A stretch of DNA of 64,000 nt, from assembly GCF_017592335.1 (NCBI RefSeq), contig NZ_JACNMP010000016.1, positions 18,470 through 82,469 of the forward strand. Reading direction: 5' to 3'. The position numbers and the translations under genes are program-made. The DNA comes from Pseudaestuariivita rosea. Lineage in GTDB: Bacteria; Pseudomonadota; Alphaproteobacteria; Rhodobacterales; Rhodobacteraceae. A model generated the notes under the pieces. It worked only from the letters and a program-made list of their open reading frames with translations. It did no database searches and was not told where the DNA came from. Shown here piece after piece: positions 53,388-62,054 of this stretch. How positions within the stretch are numbered: position 1 is the stretch's first letter; each line of letters starts with the position of its first letter.

Positions 53388-53675
53388 ATGGCAAAACCAA
53401 TGACAAAAACCCAGCTTGTTGCCGCGCTGGCCGAGGAAATGGAAGCAGACAAAAAAACCGCAGGTGCAGCCCTTGAGGCGATCACCGGCCTGATCACCAA
53501 AGAAGTATCAGCCGGCGGTGCAGTTACCCTTCCAGGTGTTGGCAAAATTTATTGCCGCGAACGCCCAGAGCGTATGGTGCGCAACCCTGCAACGGGTGAG
53601 CAGATCAAGAAAGATGCTGACAAAGTCGTCAAAATGACAATCGCCAAGGCGCTGAAAGACAGCGTGAATAGCTGA
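53388..53675 (+). CDS. HU family DNA-binding protein
   Basis: Histone-like dimeric DNA-bending protein of 95 residues, with AAGGAG 10 bases before the ATG. The fold is clear: TKTQLVAALAEEMEADKKTAGAALEAITGLITKEVSAGGAVTLPGVGKIYCRERPERMVRNPATGEQI, with the GVGKI...RN-PATGE arm. It is a single gene with its own terminator. The first residues MAKPM are a typical HU start. Confidence 0.94.
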   Translation: MAKPMTKTQLVAALAEEMEADKKTAGAALEAITGLITKEVSAGGAVTLPGVGKIYCRERPERMVRNPATGEQIKKDADKVVKMTIAKALKDSVNS

Positions 53676-53702
53676 TTGTCCGGGCAATAGCCCAAGTTTT
53701 CG

Positions 53703-53733
53703 AAAGGGTCGCGTTTCGCGGCCCTTTTGTTTT
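53703..53733 (+). terminator. Rho-independent terminator after the HU gene
   Basis: AAAGGGTCGCG - TTT - CGCGGCCCTTT pairs over 11 bases with one G-U wobble, followed by TGTTTT. It lies 27 bases after the HU stop. Confidence 0.82.
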
Positions 53734-53879
53734 GAGCACGACGTCCATGGTTTATATACAATAACACAGCCATTTAGAGCCATCGCGCATCTGCGCACAA
53801 ATTCTGCGCGGGAATAGACCTTATCTTTGGGTTCATCCTGAACAATATCAGGCACAACCGAAATATAAGGAGAAGACCC

Positions 53880-54797
53880 ATGACGGATAAAGCAATTCCC
53901 GGTCTGCACCACGTCACCGCCATCAGCGGTCCGCCCCAAGGCAATGTCGACTTTTTCACCAAGGTGATGGGCCAGCGGCTGGTCAAGAAAACCGTGAACT
54001 TCGATGACCCTGGCACCTATCACCTGTACTACGGCAACCAAACCGCCGATCCCGGTACGATCCTGACCTTCTTTCCCTTTGCCGATGCGGGCCCCGGTCG
54101 CGCGGGGCCGGGTATGGCTTCGGCCTATGCCTATTCGCTTGGACACGGCGCCTTTGACGACTGGATGGAACGATGGGCGCTGGATGCGGTTGATTTCGAT
54201 GGCCCGACCGAACGCTTTGGTCAGCGTGTGATCACTGTGGCCGATCCCGATGGCGCCAAGGTCGAACTGATTGAGACGCCCGGCGATCACGGTCCTGATC
54301 TGGATGGCTTTCATTCGGCCACGCTGTGGCTGGATGATATCGCGCCCACCCACCGCCTGATGACCGATGTCATGGGTTACGAAGAGGTCGGGCATGAGGC
54401 CAAAGAGGGTCAGGAACGCACCCGCCTGCGCGCGCCTGGCGATGCACGTGGCGCTGTGATTGACCTGCTTCGCACCGATGCGCCCTCGATCGGGCGGCCG
54501 GGTGCCGGCAGCATCCATCACATCGCCTTCCGCGCCACATCGGATGAGGATCAGCTGGAGTGGCGCGAACGTCTGCTGCAGGCTGGTATGCAGGTGACAC
54601 CCGTCATCGACCGGCAGTATTTCAACGCGATCTACTTCCGCGAACCCGGCGGCGTCTTGTTCGAAATCGCAACCGACCCACCCGGCTTTACCAAGGACGA
54701 AACGCTGGAACATCTGGGCGAAAGTCTGAAACTGCCCGATCAATACGAACCCATCCGCGACCGGATCGAACGGGTCCTGCCCGAACTGACGGTCTGA
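53880..54797 (+). CDS. Ring-cleaving dioxygenase-type VOC protein (MhqO-like)
   Basis: The protein has 305 residues in two VOC halves: IPGLHHVTAISGPPQGNVDFFTKVMGQRLVKKTVNFDDPGTYHLYYG (residues 6-52) and a second repeat with FHSATLWLDDIAPTHRLMTDVMGYEEVG. Metal ligands are expected at His 11 (LHHVTA), the GSIHHIAF His pair near 213, and a Glu near 260 (GVLFEIATD). MhqO-type proteins of Bacillus handle quinones; here the substrate is unknown. It is followed by an esterase as in MhqO-MhqD pairs. AGGAGAAG stands before the ATG. Confidence 0.85.
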   Translation: MTDKAIPGLHHVTAISGPPQGNVDFFTKVMGQRLVKKTVNFDDPGTYHLYYGNQTADPGTILTFFPFADAGPGRAGPGMASAYAYSLGHGAFDDWMERWALDAVDFDGPTERFGQRVITVADPDGAKVELIETPGDHGPDLDGFHSATLWLDDIAPTHRLMTDVMGYEEVGHEAKEGQERTRLRAPGDARGAVIDLLRTDAPSIGRPGAGSIHHIAFRATSDEDQLEWRERLLQAGMQVTPVIDRQYFNAIYFREPGGVLFEIATDPPGFTKDETLEHLGESLKLPDQYEPIRDRIERVLPELTV

Positions 54798-54815
54798 TTG
54801 ATAGGAGGATAACGC

Positions 54816-55466
54816 ATGCAACACGCTGGAATGGCGTCTGAGCGGGCGTCTTTCGGTCTGGTCCTGATCCACGGACGCGGGGCCTCGGCCGATGGAATGC
54901 TGCAATTCGGTCAATCGCTTGGTCTGCCGGATGTCGCCTTGGTCGCCCCTCAGGCGCCGGGCCAGTCTTGGTGGCCCACCAGTTTTCTGGCGCCGATGGA
55001 TCAGATGTCGCCTTACATCCATGCGGGGCTGGCTGAGGTCGACAAGGCCATCGACAGCCTGCAAACTGCCGGTCTGCCCCGCGACCGGATCGCTGTGGCG
55101 GGCTTTAGCCAGGGGGCCTGTCTGGCGCTGGAATACGGGGCGCGGTCGGGCAACGGGCTGGCTGGCATCTTTGGCCTGTCCGGCGGTCTGATCGGCATGT
55201 CTGATACGGGCACCCCCGATAGCGCCCTTTACGGATTTGCCGACAAAAGGTTTGATTATGACACCGACCTGACCGGCACTCAGGTCTATGTCAGCTGCCA
55301 TACCCAAGATCCACATATCCCGCTGAAACGGGTGCAGGACACAATCGATGTGATGCGCTCACTTGGTGCAGATGTGCAATCCAATACTGTCCCCGGCACG
55401 GGTCATTCGATTTTTGAGGCCGACGTGGCCGCGATCCGGAAACAGTTCAACAGGGTCAAATCATAG
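54816..55466 (+). CDS. Alpha/beta hydrolase, carboxylesterase/MhqD-like
   Basis: The protein has 216 residues, with AGGAGG seven bases before the ATG at 54816. Nucleophile elbow GFSQGACLALEYG near residue 95, oxyanion sequence LIHGRGASADGML near 17, and the catalytic His in GTGHSIFEADV near 205. It lies 18 bases after the ring-cleaving dioxygenase gene. In Bacillus the mhqO and mhqD pair responds to quinones; a similar role is inferred from pairing only. Confidence 0.85.
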   Translation: MQHAGMASERASFGLVLIHGRGASADGMLQFGQSLGLPDVALVAPQAPGQSWWPTSFLAPMDQMSPYIHAGLAEVDKAIDSLQTAGLPRDRIAVAGFSQGACLALEYGARSGNGLAGIFGLSGGLIGMSDTGTPDSALYGFADKRFDYDTDLTGTQVYVSCHTQDPHIPLKRVQDTIDVMRSLGADVQSNTVPGTGHSIFEADVAAIRKQFNRVKS

Positions 55467-55498
55467 CCCGAACACGCCTAGCTGACCAAACCACTGTC

Positions 55499-55954
55499 TT
55501 ACCCGCAATCTGCGTTGGCCATATCGTCATTGGGCATCTGGGTCTTACAAAGGCGGGCCAATGTCAGGTCGCTGTTCGTCAGCACGGCACCCTCGAAAAT
55601 AGCGCCTGTCAGGTCGGCTCCTATAAAACTGACATTGGATAGCTGTGCATTCACAAAGGTAGCACCACGCAGATCGGCGCCCTCAAAGCTGACACCCTCA
55701 AGCCGCGCGCCGTTCAGAACTGCGATAGACATAAACGCTTGCGAGAAACTGACGTCGCTGATGTCAGCATCCGTCAGGTCCAGCCCCATAAGACGATATT
55801 CCGAGAAGTCTTCGCTGCTGATAACGCACCCGGCACAGTTGCCCAAGGGGCGCATCTGGGCGGTGGGGTCGGCAGTCGCGCTTTGGGTCATGACAAGCAG
55901 TGCAGCGATTAAGCGGAAGTGATACATTGAATGGTCCAGCATAAGATCAGGCAT
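55499..55954 (-). CDS. Exported pentapeptide-repeat protein
   Basis: The protein has 151 residues from the ATG at 55954, with AAGG/GTAAGG before it; ATGs 27 bases downstream or 39 upstream are alternatives. A short hydrophobic segment (FRLIAALLVMTQSATA) acts as signal peptide. The rest has pentapeptide repeats of the A(D/N)LxX type: DLTDADISDVSF, RLEGVSFEGADLRGATFVNAQLSNVSFIGADLTGAIFEGAVL. Cys residues flank the repeats (NCAGCVI, LCKTQ, ADCG). Function unknown. Confidence 0.75.
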   Translation of the reverse strand: MPDLMLDHSMYHFRLIAALLVMTQSATADPTAQMRPLGNCAGCVISSEDFSEYRLMGLDLTDADISDVSFSQAFMSIAVLNGARLEGVSFEGADLRGATFVNAQLSNVSFIGADLTGAIFEGAVLTNSDLTLARLCKTQMPNDDMANADCG

Positions 55955-56258
55955 TTTTGCCTTACCCCTTAAGTGGTTGAAAAAAGGCACCAATCAAGGG
56001 GGGATCTTTGAATATATCTGCACGCCCCCCTCGCATTAGATTGCAGTAAGCATCAGGTCATGGCGGCCTGACCACCGGCCACCGCCTATTTCAGATTGCC
56101 CAAAAATCAGAAACACCCGTTTCATAACAAAACGGACCATTTTTTAACCTATAAATCTTCGACCATTAATTAGCCCATTTGGGTCATGCGCCACAGCAAT
56201 CCATACACTACTAGCTCACGTTAGATCGAAGATATGATTTAGTGAAAAGGACACTCAG
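55955..56258. other. Gap of about 300 bases with no gene recognised
   Basis: No coding stretch was found here on either strand. A weak hairpin CCGTTT-N7-AAACGG (56117-56135) is followed after four bases by six T (56140-56145) and could be a terminator for transcription coming from the left; nothing to its left on the plus strand within 650 bases needs one. The stretch is A/T richer than its surroundings. Confidence 0.4.
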
Positions 56259-56534
56259 ATGATCAGAAAAGCACTCGACCCAATCATTGTCGCAACAATG
56301 AAAGGTAAAAATGTAAGTCGAAAAGATGCGACCATGCGTGTAGCTATTCTTTTTGTGATAATGGGTACGGCATGTATCGCAGGGTATCTATTCGCTCCTC
56401 TTGATGGAATCACCATCGGTAGACGTAGCTCAGATGTTGGTCTTGCCAATCTTCTACTGTTTCTTTCAGTGGTACTTTTTGCTCTCGGTGGCGGTGGGTT
56501 TTACCTTTACAAGAATGAACCAGATGAAAGCTAA
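56259..56534 (+). CDS. Small membrane protein of unknown function
   Basis: The protein has 91 residues, with AAGGAC 8 bases before the ATG at 56259. It has a basic N-terminus and two hydrophobic segments: AILFVIMGTACIAGYLFAPL (about residues 29-48) and ANLLLFLSVVLFALGGGGFYLY (about 63-84). Codon use is A/T richer than neighbours, a hint of recent arrival. I know no family for it. Confidence 0.55.
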   Translation: MIRKALDPIIVATMKGKNVSRKDATMRVAILFVIMGTACIAGYLFAPLDGITIGRRSSDVGLANLLLFLSVVLFALGGGGFYLYKNEPDES

Positions 56535-56681
56535 TCGTTTATCTGATTTCAAAATTTCCCCATTGTAGTCGCCGAAATATCTGAACTGCCCCGAAGTATG
56601 CGGTTCTGTTCGCATAACTCCGCGATCCCAAGTTCAAGATCAGACTGAACGATTGGTCCCTCGGGGACGCGCGATCCTGAG

Positions 56682-57209
56682 ATGTCAGAGGCGGTGCAGT
56701 TCCCAGCCTTCGTTATCAAGGACCGCAATGGCAATTGTCGCAATGATCAGATGGTGCTGCAGAGAACAGAGGCGGGTCTTGCCTTGGAACTGCTGGATCA
56801 ATGGCAAGGCACAAAGGGGCAGCTGATCCAGGTCAACGGTCCACCCCATGGGGCCCGCATCTTTCCAGACCCAGCTATTCGCGGGGTGACCCTGGGCACG
56901 CCCTTGGGGGATCTGGACCGGTTCGTGCCCGAGGGTGCAAGCATCAGTATTGCCAAATCCTCACGCCGTGTGGTTCAGGGTGCCCGACAACTCGACGGGC
57001 GCTATCGTCAGATCACCGTGCCCTATGCCGAGAGTGAGTTCCGCGATTACAGCCAAGACAATCTGGGGTTTTATCATGTGCCCGGGGATGCCAATGCGGG
57101 TGTGATGGCGATCACTCGGTTTTATGCTCCATCGCCGCTGAATGCCCCAACCGCAGAGGCCTTTACCACGGCACTGATCACCACCTATAACAGGGCCCGT
57201 AGCGCCTGA
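56682..57209 (+). CDS. Protein of unknown function, possibly DUF1131-like or N-terminally eroded
   Basis: The protein has 175 residues if it starts at the ATG 56682. Sequence of the type FPAFVIKDRNGNCRNDQMVLQR...GQLIQVNGPPHGARIFPDPAIRGVTLGTPLGDL faintly recalls DUF1131 proteins, which are small exported lipoproteins, but here the signal peptide is missing. The frame continues upstream of the ATG for 13 codons to a TGA (56646-56648) and then on for more than 20 codons, so a stop codon may have split a longer gene. Without homologues this stays uncertain. Confidence 0.5.
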   Translation: MSEAVQFPAFVIKDRNGNCRNDQMVLQRTEAGLALELLDQWQGTKGQLIQVNGPPHGARIFPDPAIRGVTLGTPLGDLDRFVPEGASISIAKSSRRVVQGARQLDGRYRQITVPYAESEFRDYSQDNLGFYHVPGDANAGVMAITRFYAPSPLNAPTAEAFTTALITTYNRARSA

Positions 57210-57365
57210 TATTCCGGCAAACCATGCCATGTCTTAGTGACCATGGATGCCTCTGCGTAATGCTCATTAATCTATGATTTAATATCATGCCATTTTGACT
57301 GGTCGATGAAAATAATTGGCATAAGGTGATTATTGGGATGTACTACGAACGGATTGGGGGCGGGT

Positions 57366-58421
57366 ATGGCAGTATCACCAACCATCTTTGATGGGCATAA
57401 CGACGTATTGTCGAAACTGTATCGCGCAGGCGGCCAGAAAGTGGCTGAAACATTTCTGTCTGGCCGTGAAGGTGCGATTGATGTGCCGTCAGCCCGTAAT
57501 GGCGGTTTTGGTGGCGGCTTTTTTGCGGCCTATGTCCCATCGCCCGTCGATATCGATTTCAAGATGGAAGAAATGGCGAAACCCGCCTATGATCTTCCGC
57601 TGCCTGACCCGATCGATTGGGAGGATGCATTTCCGGTCATCATGGCACAAGCTGCCATCCTGTTTGATCTGGAAAGCCGTGGGGCGCTGAAGGTCTGCCG
57701 CAGCATGCGGGATATTCAAGCAACATTGCAGGCTGGCCAAATGGCCGCGATCTTTCATATCGAAGGGGCCGAAGCGATTGACCCGGAATTGCATACGCTT
57801 GAGGTTTTGTATCAGGCGGGCCTGCGGTCGATTGGCCCGGTCTGGAGCAGGCCAACGATTTTCGGACATGGGGTTCCCTTTCGCTATCCTAGCAGCCCGG
57901 ACACAGGCAACGGGCTGACCGATCACGGTTTGCGGCTTGTTCGCAGATGCGACGAGCTGGGGATTATGGTTGATTTGTCTCACCTTAATGAGGCAGGGTT
58001 CTGGGACGTGGCGCGGCATTCAACAAAACCGCTTGTCGCAACACATTCGAGCGCGCATGCGATTTGCCCGCACAGCCGCAACCTGACCGACCGACAACTG
58101 GCTGCGATACGCGACAGTGATGGGATGGTGGGGTTGAACTTTGCGGTCGCTTTCTTGCGCGATGATGGACGTATGCTGGCGGATGTCCCGCTGGAACAGA
58201 TGCTGCGCCATCTTGATCACCTGATCACACATCTGGGCGAAGATAGGGTGGGGTTCGGATCTGACTATGACGGAGCGATCGTGCCTGAAGTGCTTACTTC
58301 TTGTGCATCGCTGCCTGCGTTAAGGCTCGCGATGGCAAAACATGGCTACAACGATGCGTTGATGACCAAACTTTGCCACGGGAACTGGTTGCGTGTGCTT
58401 GAAAAAACCTGGGGGACATAA
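57366..58421 (+). CDS. Membrane dipeptidase-family (renal dipeptidase-like) zinc peptidase
   Basis: The protein has 351 residues from the ATG at 57366 and no signal peptide. Landmarks: IFDGHNDVLSKLY (metal ligands HxD), FHIEGAEAIDP (the bridging Glu), LSHLNEAGFWDVARHSTKPLVATHSSAHAICPHSRNLTDRQ, and GSDYDGAIVPE. It cleaves dipeptides, including some with D residues. It stands 52 bases before the dipeptide ABC operon, so transport and cleavage belong together. Confidence 0.92.
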   Translation: MAVSPTIFDGHNDVLSKLYRAGGQKVAETFLSGREGAIDVPSARNGGFGGGFFAAYVPSPVDIDFKMEEMAKPAYDLPLPDPIDWEDAFPVIMAQAAILFDLESRGALKVCRSMRDIQATLQAGQMAAIFHIEGAEAIDPELHTLEVLYQAGLRSIGPVWSRPTIFGHGVPFRYPSSPDTGNGLTDHGLRLVRRCDELGIMVDLSHLNEAGFWDVARHSTKPLVATHSSAHAICPHSRNLTDRQLAAIRDSDGMVGLNFAVAFLRDDGRMLADVPLEQMLRHLDHLITHLGEDRVGFGSDYDGAIVPEVLTSCASLPALRLAMAKHGYNDALMTKLCHGNWLRVLEKTWGT

Positions 58422-58473
58422 CCCGCAAGGCTTGGCGCAGCTGTATTGAAACAAAACAGGAGAGGTTCATAAT

Positions 58474-60069
58474 ATGAATGCTTTTAACAGACTACTGACG
58501 GGGGCCGCGATCGGCCTTGCGGTCAGCGTGACATCCTTTGCGGCGCTTGCCGAAACACCGGCAAACATGCTGGTGATCGCGCATCGGATTGATGATGTGA
58601 CCAGCATCGACCCGGCGGAAAGTTTTGAATTTGCGGGATCTGATATCAGCCGCAATGTGTATAGCCGCCTGGTTAACCTGGATCCAATGGATTTGGCTGC
58701 TGGATATCAGCCCGATCTGGCGACAAGCTGGGAGGTGTCCGAGGACGGCAAGACCATCACATTCACCATGCGCGAGGGTGTGACGTTTCATTCTGGAAAT
58801 CCGGTGCGGGCGGAAGATGCCGCGTTTTCATTGCAACGCGCCGTCATTCTGAACAAGACACCAGCGTTCATCCTCGCACAATTTGGCTTCACACCTGAAA
58901 ACGCGATGGAGACAATCCGGGCTGAAGGCAACCAGCTGATCATCACAACGGATAAGCGGTATGCCACGTCATTTGTGTTAAACTGCCTGACGGCTACCAT
59001 CGGTGGCATTGTGGACAAGGAAACTGTCATGGCCAATGAAGTTGATGGCGATATGGGCAATACTTGGCTCAAGACCAACTCTGCCGGGTCTGGCCCCTAC
59101 AAGCTGGACAGCTGGCGCCCGAATGAAAGTGTCACCTTGTCGTCCAACCCGGACTATTATGGCGGTGTCCCGGCAATGGAACGCGTCATTGTGCGTCACG
59201 TGATTGAAAGCGCCTCGCAACGGTTGTTGCTGGAGCGTGGCGATATTGATATTGCCCGCAACCTGAACCCCGAAGACGTGGCCGGTGCGTCCAGTGCCGA
59301 TGGTGTCGTCATCTCTGATGAGCTGAAAGGCCGCCTGATGTATCTGGCGTTGAACCAAAAGCACCCAGAGCTGTCAAAACCCGAAGTGCGTCAGGCGTTC
59401 AAGTACCTGGTCGACTATGAGGGGATGCAAAACAGCTTCCTTAATGGGCAGTATACGATCCATCAAAATTTCCTGCCTGCAACCTATCTTGGTGCGTCAG
59501 AAGAAAACCCGTTCACCTATGATGTTGAAAAGGCGCGCGAATTGCTGACGGCAGCAGGCGTTGAAAACCTTGAGATCGAGCTTGGCGTGCGCGAAGCGCA
59601 GGAACGGATCGAGATTGCGCAATCGTTCCAGAATTCCGCAGCACAAGTCGGGATTACCGTCAACATCACCGTTGGCACGGCCAAGCAAATTCTTGAACGC
59701 TACCGCGCACGCGAGTTGGATGTGTATCTTGGGGCATGGGGACCGGACTATCCTGACCCCCAGACGAATGCCGGTACTTTTGCCTATAACCCGGACAACT
59801 CCGACGAAGCGAATGCGACCGGCCTGTTGGCATGGCGCAATAGCTGGGACACCGGCGGTTTGACTGAAAAGGTTGCGGCTGCCGTGACCGAGGGGGATCG
59901 CGATACCCGGGTGCAGATGTATCTGGATATTCAGGAAGAGTTCCGTGAAACATCGCCGTTTGTCGTGATGTTCCAGCAGATCGAGCAATCGGGCCTGCGC
60001 GACAACGTCACCGACTGGTCCACGGGCCAGGCGATCACGCACGCGGCCTATTGGCAGGTAACCAAGTAA
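58474..60069 (+). CDS. dppA: Dipeptide-type ABC transporter substrate-binding protein (SBP family 5)
   Basis: Periplasmic peptide-binding protein, 531 residues, with AGGAGAGG 9 bases before the ATG. The signal peptide is MNAFNRLLTGAAIGLAVSVTSFAALA. Family 5 signatures: RIDDVTSIDPAESFEFAGSDISRNVYSRLVNLDP, DLATSWEVSEDGKTITFTMREGVTFHSGNPVRAEDAAFSLQR, and near residue 420 GAWGPDYPDPQTNAG. It delivers peptides or related solutes to the permeases downstream. The exact substrate is not known; microcin, nickel and other transporters share this fold. Confidence 0.93.
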   Translation: MNAFNRLLTGAAIGLAVSVTSFAALAETPANMLVIAHRIDDVTSIDPAESFEFAGSDISRNVYSRLVNLDPMDLAAGYQPDLATSWEVSEDGKTITFTMREGVTFHSGNPVRAEDAAFSLQRAVILNKTPAFILAQFGFTPENAMETIRAEGNQLIITTDKRYATSFVLNCLTATIGGIVDKETVMANEVDGDMGNTWLKTNSAGSGPYKLDSWRPNESVTLSSNPDYYGGVPAMERVIVRHVIESASQRLLLERGDIDIARNLNPEDVAGASSADGVVISDELKGRLMYLALNQKHPELSKPEVRQAFKYLVDYEGMQNSFLNGQYTIHQNFLPATYLGASEENPFTYDVEKARELLTAAGVENLEIELGVREAQERIEIAQSFQNSAAQVGITVNITVGTAKQILERYRARELDVYLGAWGPDYPDPQTNAGTFAYNPDNSDEANATGLLAWRNSWDTGGLTEKVAAAVTEGDRDTRVQMYLDIQEEFRETSPFVVMFQQIEQSGLRDNVTDWSTGQAITHAAYWQVTK

Positions 60070-61143
60070 ATGGCCCTCGCCGAGGATAACAACAAGAGGC
60101 GCCCGTCACGGGCGCCTTTTTCCGAGCGGGCTTGGCCTGCGGTCGCAACGACATTGAAGACCTTGGGGTCTATTGCGGTGACATTGGTGGGGCTGCTTTT
60201 TATCACTTTTATCATCGGTCGGGTGATGCCGATTGACCCGGTGCTTGCCATCGTCGGTGAACGTGCGTCGCAGTCAACCTATGACGCTGTTTATGAGCAG
60301 CTTGGCCTTGATAAGCCGCTCATCGTGCAATTTCTTTATTACCTTTGGGACGTGATTCATCTTGATTTTGGCACATCGCTTTTGAACGCCCGTCCTGTCT
60401 CTGAAGACATCGCGCGCGTCTTTCCGGCGACGCTCGAGCTGGCAACGCTGGGCATCATCATTGGCGTCACACTTGGGGTGCCATTGGGTGTCCTTGCAGC
60501 TGTGCGCAAGGGATCCTGGATTGATCAGGTTGCCCGCGTTGTCGCGCTTGTCGGATATTCGATGCCGATCTTCTGGCTTGGCCTGATGGGTTTGCTGATC
60601 TTTTATGGCATCCTAGGCTGGGTCGGAGGCCCCGGACGTGTCGGCATTTTCTATGTTGATGTGGTGCCCAGCGTCACTGGTCTGATCCTGATTGATGCGG
60701 CGCTGGATGGAAACTGGGATGTCTTCAAAAATGCCTTTTCACATATCATCCTGCCAGCATCGCTGCTCGGCTATTTCTCGCTGGCCTATATCAGCCGGAT
60801 GACGCGGTCTTTTATGCTCGAACAGCTCAGTGCGGAATACATCACCACCGCGCGGGTCAAAGGCATGTCGGAATGGAATGTGGTCTGGAGACATGCGTTC
60901 AATAATATCCGCGTTCAACTGATCACCGTGATCGCGCTAAGCTATGCGACCCTGTTGGAGGGTTCCGTCCTGACAGAAATCATCTTTTCCTGGCCCGGCA
61001 TCGGCAGCTACATCACGACCGCGCTTTTGAGCGCAGATATGAATGCCGTTCTGGGCGGCACGGTGGTTGTTGGCCTTGTCTTTATCCTGCTGAATATCTT
61101 TTCAGACCTGCTGTACAAGGTCTTTGATCCGAGGGCGAAGTAA
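60070..61143 (+). CDS. dppB: Dipeptide-type ABC transporter permease DppB
   Basis: The protein has 357 residues in the frame used here; homologues suggest that the start may really be a TTG at 60154 (TLKTLGSIAVTLVGLLFITFIIGRVMPIDPVLAIVG), 28 codons downstream. The difference matters because a terminator-like hairpin lies at 60097-60121. Six hydrophobic segments follow; the coupling loop is TARVKGMSEWNVVWRHAFNN. The stop overlaps dppC by one base (TAATG). Confidence 0.9.
   Translation: MALAEDNNKRRPSRAPFSERAWPAVATTLKTLGSIAVTLVGLLFITFIIGRVMPIDPVLAIVGERASQSTYDAVYEQLGLDKPLIVQFLYYLWDVIHLDFGTSLLNARPVSEDIARVFPATLELATLGIIIGVTLGVPLGVLAAVRKGSWIDQVARVVALVGYSMPIFWLGLMGLLIFYGILGWVGGPGRVGIFYVDVVPSVTGLILIDAALDGNWDVFKNAFSHIILPASLLGYFSLAYISRMTRSFMLEQLSAEYITTARVKGMSEWNVVWRHAFNNIRVQLITVIALSYATLLEGSVLTEIIFSWPGIGSYITTALLSADMNAVLGGTVVVGLVFILLNIFSDLLYKVFDPRAK
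60097..60121 (+). terminator. Terminator-like hairpin at the dppA/dppB junction
   Basis: AGGCGCCCG - TCA - CGGGCGCCT is a perfect 9-bp stem, followed by TTTT (T-run 60117-60121). It starts 27 bases after the dppA stop. If the dppB start is at 60070 it lies inside the coding region; if it is near 60154 it is an intergenic attenuator that would give more binding protein than permease. Confidence 0.72.
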
Positions 61144-62054
61144 TGTCCGAGACACAGACACTTCGCCAATGGTTGCTGACGGATACACCAAGTTCGCGCA
61201 GGCACGCCAAGCTATCCGCACTTTATCAGGGCTGGTTGTCGTTCCGATCCAACACGATGGCGATGATCGGGTTGTGGATATTGATCCTGCTTGTGCTTGT
61301 CGCCTTCGCAGCACCCTTGATCGCGCCGCATGATCCCTTTGTGCAAAGCCTAGGCAACCGGCTAGCACCACTAGGAACAGAGGACCATGTGCTGGGCACC
61401 GACAGTCTGGGCCGCGATATCCTGTCCCGACTGATCTATGGGGCCCGCATCACACTTTATATCGTCGCGCTGGTGGCATTGATCGCACCTGTGGCCGGGT
61501 TGCTGGTTGGGACGGTGGCGGGATATGTCGGCGGTTGGACGGACACCGTTTTGATGCGGATCACCGATATCTTTCTGGCATTCCCGCGATTGGTTCTTGC
61601 CTTGGCATTCGTGGCGGCGCTTGGTGCGGGCATCGAAAATGCGGTTCTTGCGATTTCGCTGACCGCGTGGCCGCCTTATGCACGTATCGCGCGGGCCGAG
61701 ACGCTGACGATCCGGTCATCCGACTATATCAGCGCAATCAAGCTTCAAGGAGCAGGCCCGCTGCGGATCATCACCAAACATATCTGGCCACTTTGCATAT
61801 CGTCCCTGATTGTACGTGTGACCTTGGATATGGCTGGGATTATTCTTGCGGCTGCGGGTCTTGGGTTCCTTGGGCTGGGGGCGCAACCCCCCAGTCCGGA
61901 ATGGGGCGCGATGATTTCTGAAGGGCGGCGTTTCATCCTTGATCACTGGTGGGTCGCAACAATGCCCGGACTGGCGATTTTTACTGTGTCGCTGGCCTTT
62001 AACCTGCTGGGCGATGGGTTGCGCGATGTTCTTGATCCCAAGGCAGGTGAATAA
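61143..62054 (+). CDS. dppC: Dipeptide-type ABC transporter permease DppC
   Basis: Partner permease, 303 residues. The N-terminal part is long and polar (SETQTLRQWLLTDTPSSRRHAKLS), followed by FRSNTMAMIGLWILILLVLVAFAAPLIAPHDPFVQSLGNRLAPLGTEDHVLGTDSLGRDILSRLIYGARITLYI. The coupling loop is SAIKLQGAGPLRIITKHIWPL. It starts at the dppB stop (TAATG) and overlaps dppD in the same way. Confidence 0.94.
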   Translation: MSETQTLRQWLLTDTPSSRRHAKLSALYQGWLSFRSNTMAMIGLWILILLVLVAFAAPLIAPHDPFVQSLGNRLAPLGTEDHVLGTDSLGRDILSRLIYGARITLYIVALVALIAPVAGLLVGTVAGYVGGWTDTVLMRITDIFLAFPRLVLALAFVAALGAGIENAVLAISLTAWPPYARIARAETLTIRSSDYISAIKLQGAGPLRIITKHIWPLCISSLIVRVTLDMAGIILAAAGLGFLGLGAQPPSPEWGAMISEGRRFILDHWWVATMPGLAIFTVSLAFNLLGDGLRDVLDPKAGE

